This document shows positions 5,992 through 8,761 of a DNA stretch of 8,761 nt, piece after piece. Source of the DNA: Pseudomonadota bacterium (GTDB lineage Bacteria; Pseudomonadota; Alphaproteobacteria; Caulobacterales; Aquidulcibacteraceae); contig JAEYPY010000026.1 of assembly GCA_023410295.1 (NCBI GenBank), forward strand, positions 1 to 8,761. The letters are read 5' to 3'. The notes beneath the pieces were generated by a model. That model was not told the origin of the DNA. It saw nothing but the letters and a program-made list of their open reading frames with translations, and did not search any database. How positions within the stretch are numbered: position 1 is the first letter of the stretch; the number at the start of each line of letters is the position of its first letter. The position numbers and the translations under genes were made by a program.

Positions 5992-6683
5992 CTGGGTTGC
6001 GCCGGCTGCGTCCGGATGAAGCGCGGGACTTGGCCCCGCGCTTCGGCGACATCGAACCAGGTCTTCACCAGGGCCAGCACCACCAGTCCCGCCATCGGCT
6101 CACTCATCATCATGAGCAGGAAGCCGCCGAAGATGATGGCGAGGTGCAGAATGATGATTCGCCCATAAGGCGCGCCCATCAGCTCAAGCAGATTGCTCTT
6201 GGCTGCCTCGCCCCGGACGACGAACAGCACCAGCTGCACCAGCTGCCAGAGCGAGATCGAGGCAAGGCCGATCCGGAGGTTGGGCTGTTCAGCCAGCACC
6301 GTGCGGGTCGCGCCGACGAGGTCGAACATGTTCGAGCCGAGCGCCGCATCGCCGAACATCGAGACCACGAACGCCCCATGCCCCAGGCAGAAAAGGCCAT
6401 AGTGGACCGTGAAGAACGCCCCGAAGAACAAGAACGCCGCGACCCCTGCCGTCCCCGAGATGAGGGCGCTCGCCAGCATCGAGAGCAGCGTCCGCACCCC
6501 GATGACGATGTTCTCCATCCAGTAGAGAAAGATGAGCGCAAAGGCGCTCCAGCCCCAGAACACCACGCCCACGATCGGCACCAGATTAACCGCGATCGCT
6601 ACCGCCAGCGGCCAGCCGCCGCGCGGCGCAGGCGCGGGAACTTCGGCCGCGTTCGCGCGCTCACCGTCCGTGGCGTGCTGCAT
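5988..6683 (-). CDS. DUF6498-like polytopic inner-membrane protein
   Basis: A 231-residue membrane protein of unknown function. After a 20-residue hydrophilic Ala/Pro N-terminus there are about six membrane segments, near residues 25-43, 47-66, 82-108, 142-156, 174-193 and 196-212. The wording matches what I know of the DUF6498 family: L-Y-W-M-E-N (53-58) with IGV after it, FFTVHYGLFCLGHG (90-103) with conserved His94 and His102, and IIILHLAIIFGGFLL (176-190) near the end. No enzymatic activity is established for that family. A G6 Shine-Dalgarno (complement of 6690-6695) about 6 nt before the start supports the ATG at 6683. The gene is divergent from the YqjD-like gene, with 82 nt between, and convergent with the Nudix gene, sharing CTAG at the stops. 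Confidence 0.85.
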   Translation of the reverse strand: MQHATDGERANAAEVPAPAPRGGWPLAVAIAVNLVPIVGVVFWGWSAFALIFLYWMENIVIGVRTLLSMLASALISGTAGVAAFLFFGAFFTVHYGLFCLGHGAFVVSMFGDAALGSNMFDLVGATRTVLAEQPNLRIGLASISLWQLVQLVLFVVRGEAAKSNLLELMGAPYGRIIILHLAIIFGGFLLMMMSEPMAGLVVLALVKTWFDVAEARGQVPRFIRTQPAQPS

Positions 6684-6765
6684 TCATCTCCCCCCGTTCG
6701 CCGGCGAGGCTTGTTCGCGCGAAGCCGACGCCGATCTTCGTGTAGAGTGAAGAGAGGAGCTTCCG

Positions 6766-6987
6766 ATGAGCAAGGGAAATAATGGCGACGGCGCCGGCTT
6801 CGCGGAGGGCGCGAGCGGCGGTGATGGCGAGTCGGCGGCGGCGGCGCTGCAGGAAGAGCTGATGAACGGCTTCGCCGAGGCCGAATCATACCTGAAACGC
6901 CAGCTGGCTGAACGCCCGCTCGTGGTCGCCGCGGCCGCGCTTGGCGTCGGCGTCATTCTCGGGCTGCTGGTGAGCAAGCGCCGCTGA
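6766..6987 (+). CDS. YqjD/ElaB-like (DUF883-type) C-tail-anchored small membrane protein
   Basis: A 73-residue protein with a Gly/Ala/acidic N-terminus (1-25), an amphipathic helix (about 26-48) and one C-terminal membrane segment (51-69) ending in SKRR. The tail ERPLVVAAAALGVGVILGLL has the Gly-spaced pattern of the DUF883/YqjD/ElaB group, whose E. coli members are inner-membrane proteins reported to bind ribosomes in stationary phase. The family match is by pattern only and the protein is shorter than YqjD. AGAGGAG (6752-6758) precedes the ATG. The stop TGA overlaps the next start as TGATG, so the two genes are almost certainly co-translated. The partner resembles YqjE, as in the E. coli yqjDE arrangement. 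Confidence 0.8.
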   Translation: MSKGNNGDGAGFAEGASGGDGESAAAALQEELMNGFAEAESYLKRQLAERPLVVAAAALGVGVILGLLVSKRR

Positions 6988-7385
6988 TGGACCGTGCACT
7001 CGCCACCCTGATCGCCACCGCCGCGGCCTGCGCCGCCGCCGTCATGGCTGTGTTCGCTTTAGGCTTTGCGCTCTACGCCTGGGCAGAACCTTCCGTCGGC
7101 CCCGCTGGCGCCGCCGCGGTCGTAGCGCTCGTCGCCGCGATCAGCGTGGGCGCCTTCGCGGCGTCCGTCATCTATCGCGCCCGTGAGCGCGAGCGCGAAC
7201 AAGCTATCCTCAAGGCGCGCCTAGCCGAGGAAGCCGCCGCCAATCCGGCTGGCTTCAGCGACATCGCCCGCGACCGCCCCATCGTCACGATCGCCGTCAC
7301 GGCGCTTGGCGGTTTCCTGGCCGCGCGCCATCCAACCATCGCACGCGAGCTCATCGCACTCGTCGCCGGGTTCGGCCGCCGCTGA
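6987..7385 (+). CDS. YqjE/holin-superfamily-like small membrane protein
   Basis: A 132-residue protein with two tight membrane segments (about 8-32 and 37-62), a charged amphipathic stretch RAREREREQ and onward (64-84), and a third hydrophobic stretch near the C-terminus (98-112). The first half has the two-helix hairpin and following basic helix of the phage holin superfamily, DUF1469/YqjE. The third segment, RPIVTIAVTALGGFLAARHP, recalls the DUF883-type tail of the preceding protein, as if that tail were repeated here. The start ATG at 6987 overlaps the upstream TGA by one base, indicating translational coupling. I infer a membrane complex with the preceding protein; its function is unknown. 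'Holin' here is a fold label and does not imply a prophage. Confidence 0.8.
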   Translation: MDRALATLIATAAACAAAVMAVFALGFALYAWAEPSVGPAGAAAVVALVAAISVGAFAASVIYRAREREREQAILKARLAEEAAANPAGFSDIARDRPIVTIAVTALGGFLAARHPTIARELIALVAGFGRR

Positions 7386-7401
7386 CGCAGCGGGCGGCTT
7401 T
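7375..7401 (+). terminator. Candidate terminator overlapping the end of the YqjE-like gene
   Basis: GCCGCCGCTG (7375-7384), loop ACG, then CAGCGGGCGGC (7388-7398): a 10-bp GC stem with one bulged G, followed by TTTA. It overlaps the TGA stop (7383-7385). The fit to an intrinsic terminator is fair though the T-tract is short. If real, it separates the small membrane pair from the beta-helix gene. Confidence 0.4.
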
Positions 7402-7457
7402 ACACCCGGCGCCCGGGCGGCAAGACTCTTCGCAAGACAACAGGGGGAGACACGAGC

Positions 7458-8672
7458 ATGCGCATCGTCGCGGCCGCCGCGGCGGCTTTGGTTCTGATAG
7501 GCGCGGCCGAGGCCCGCACCTGGCGTATCGAACCTGGCGCCCAAGCCGAACAGCAACTTCAAACCGCGCTGATCGAAGCCAGCCCCGGCGACACCATCCG
7601 CCTCGACCGGGGTCGCTTTGAACTCACCAGTGGCCTCTCGCTCGATGTCGATCGCGTCACCGTCCGCGGGGCAGGGCAGGACCGCACCATCCTCTCCTTC
7701 ACCAACCAGCGGCGCGGCGCGGAAGGTCTGCTCATCACCTCTGATGGCGTCACGTTGCGCGACTTTGCCGTCGAGAACGCGCGCGGCGACGCCATCAAGG
7801 CGCGCGACTGCAACGGCATCACCTTCCGTGGCATGCGCGCGGAGTGGACCGGCGGTCCCAGCCCCGACAACGGCGCCTACGGCTTCTACCCGGTCAATTG
7901 CTCGAACGTGCTGATCGAGGAGTCCATCGCCCGCGGCGCCTCGGACGCCGGCATCTATGTCGGCCAGTCGCGCAACATCATCGTCCGCAACAACACCGCG
8001 GAATACAATGTCGCCGGCATCGAGATCGAGAACAGCATCGGCGCTGACGTTTACGGCAACACCGCCACCCACAATACCGGCGGCATCCTCGTCTTCGATC
8101 TGCCTGGCCTGCCGCAGAAGGGCGGCCGGGATGTGCGCGTTTTTCGCAATCGTATCGTCGCCAACGACACGCCCAACTTCGCCCCCGCCGGCAACATCGT
8201 CGCCACCGTGCCCACCGGCACGGGCGTTCTCATCATGGCCAACCAGAACGTCCACGTGTTCGATAATGAGATCGCCGACAACGGCACGGTCAATGTGCTG
8301 ATCACCGCCTATCGCGCCAGCCATGAGGACCGCGAGTACAATCCGATTCCGCGCGACATCGTCATTCGCGACAACCGCTTCGGAAACACCGGCTTTGCCC
8401 CCGCCGGCGAACTCGCCGGCCTCGCACAGATGGGCCTCACCATGCCCGACGTGCTCTGGGACGGCTCGTACATGTACACCGTGGTGCACATGCCCACGGT
8501 CGCCAACGCGCGCATCGTCGTCTACGACAACACCTCGACGCGCGGCGCGGCGAGCTTCCTGTCGCTCGGCCTCCCCGTCGCCGGCGCGCCGCTGACGGAA
8601 GCCGCCCCCGACCCGAACTTCCCCCCGCTCGTGCAAATTGCAGAGCCGGAAGCCATCCGGATCCGCAATTGA
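7458..8672 (+). CDS. Secreted parallel beta-helix repeat protein, TIGR03805-like
   Basis: A 404-residue exported protein. A Sec signal peptide (MRIV, hydrophobic Ala-rich core 5-17, cleavage after A17-E18-A19) gives a soluble periplasmic or secreted form; there is no lipobox, unlike many relatives. The body is a right-handed parallel beta-helix: SPGDTIRLDRGRF (42-54), then turns with Asn/Gly ladders, including NVLIEESIARGASDAGIYVG (150-169), NIIVRNNTAEYNVAGIEIEN (173-192), DVYGNTATHNTGGILVFDLP (197-216), VRVFRNRIVAN (226-236) and VHVFDNEIADNGTVNVLI (265-282). The signatures NGAYGFYP (138-145) and VPTGTGVLIMAN (251-262) match my memory of TIGR03805, a family described as paired with a TIGR03806 (HNE_0200/SO2930-type, c-type cytochrome-like) gene. 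No enzymatic role is known. GGGGGAG (7443-7449) supports the start. The partner is not visible before the window ends. Confidence 0.9.
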   Translation: MRIVAAAAAALVLIGAAEARTWRIEPGAQAEQQLQTALIEASPGDTIRLDRGRFELTSGLSLDVDRVTVRGAGQDRTILSFTNQRRGAEGLLITSDGVTLRDFAVENARGDAIKARDCNGITFRGMRAEWTGGPSPDNGAYGFYPVNCSNVLIEESIARGASDAGIYVGQSRNIIVRNNTAEYNVAGIEIENSIGADVYGNTATHNTGGILVFDLPGLPQKGGRDVRVFRNRIVANDTPNFAPAGNIVATVPTGTGVLIMANQNVHVFDNEIADNGTVNVLITAYRASHEDREYNPIPRDIVIRDNRFGNTGFAPAGELAGLAQMGLTMPDVLWDGSYMYTVVHMPTVANARIVVYDNTSTRGAASFLSLGLPVAGAPLTEAAPDPNFPPLVQIAEPEAIRIRN

Positions 8673-8697
8673 TGAAGCGCGCCACAAATATGGACCG

Positions 8698-8758
8698 CCG
8701 GCGTCTCGCCGGCCTGCGCCGCATTCTGCAAGGCTTTCGCCAGCCGGCGGGGACGCCC
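8698..8758. repeat. Palindromic intergenic element after the beta-helix gene, cut by the right edge
   Basis: CCGGCG-TCT-CGCCGG (8698-8712) is a perfect hairpin by itself. The stretch GCCGGCGGGGACGCC (8743-8757) is its near-complement, so GGCGTCTCGCCGGC and this arm also pair over about 30 nt with one bulge. Such GCCGGCGGGACGCC-type blocks are typical of interspersed intergenic palindromes in GC-rich genomes. The window ends within or just after the right arm. The complementarity is seen; repeat-family membership is inference. Confidence 0.45.
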
Positions 8759-8761
8759 GCG

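Noticed and set aside
6987..7385. Prophage holin
   Set aside because: The two-helix pattern belongs to the holin superfamily, but no phage gene is near and the coupled YqjD-like gene points to a chromosomal yqjDE-type pair.
7221..8687. 488-codon open frame on the minus strand
   Set aside because: It is antisense to the beta-helix gene and the YqjE-like gene, with Asp/Val/Gly/Ala-rich low-complexity wording and no motif. GC-rich codon bias opens such frames; the plus-strand genes have signal peptide, family motifs and ribosome binding sites.
8672..8761. Start of a coupled downstream gene at the TGATG
   Set aside because: Only 30 Arg-rich codons, no ribosome binding site beyond the overlap, no signal peptide as expected for the beta-helix partner, and the segment is mostly palindromic. 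Not listed as a CDS, though the edge prevents a firm decision.

Overview
GC-rich, densely packed chromosomal DNA with nine protein genes, two of them divergent from the rest. Gene content and style (E. coli-type arginyl-tRNA synthetase, a GlcD/DLD-type flavoprotein, a tiny Lys/Ala-rich histone-like protein, and a TIGR03805-like beta-helix protein of the kind known from Hyphomonas) suggest an alphaproteobacterium, perhaps near Caulobacterales/Hyphomonadaceae. That placement is an inference from protein character, not from a marker search. I see no mobile element, CRISPR array, rRNA or tRNA. The region reads as core chromosome.

Layout. 1-813 (minus) is the 5' part of ispH, running off the left edge; it is divergent from a gene for an unrecognised secreted lipoprotein (949-1605). 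Then come argS (1697-3484), with a short heptamer tandem repeat in place of a ribosome binding site, and a FAD-dependent D-2-hydroxyacid (probably D-2-hydroxyglutarate) dehydrogenase (3595-4980). A 180-bp AT-richer, hairpin-bearing spacer leads to a 50-residue protein that is half Lys/Arg with no acidic residue (5161-5313). Its transcript would end in three stacked hairpins (5306-5412). A Nudix hydrolase (5563-5991) converges on a DUF6498-like membrane protein (5988-6683, minus), and both stop codons lie in one CTAG. Divergent from the latter are two small membrane protein genes coupled by a TGATG overlap (6766-6987 and 6987-7385), resembling the enterobacterial YqjD/YqjE pair. The last complete gene is a secreted parallel beta-helix protein (7458-8672), followed by a palindromic, probably intergenic repeat cut by the right edge.

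Function. The genes serve mostly separate housekeeping roles: isoprenoid precursor synthesis, tRNA charging, 2-hydroxyacid oxidation, nucleotide-diphosphate clean-up, chromosome compaction and envelope functions. No defence or biosynthetic system is evident. The points most worth a second look are the histone-like gene with its structured flanks, the beta-helix gene whose usual partner lies outside the window or is absent, and several small inverted or tandem repeats in the gaps.
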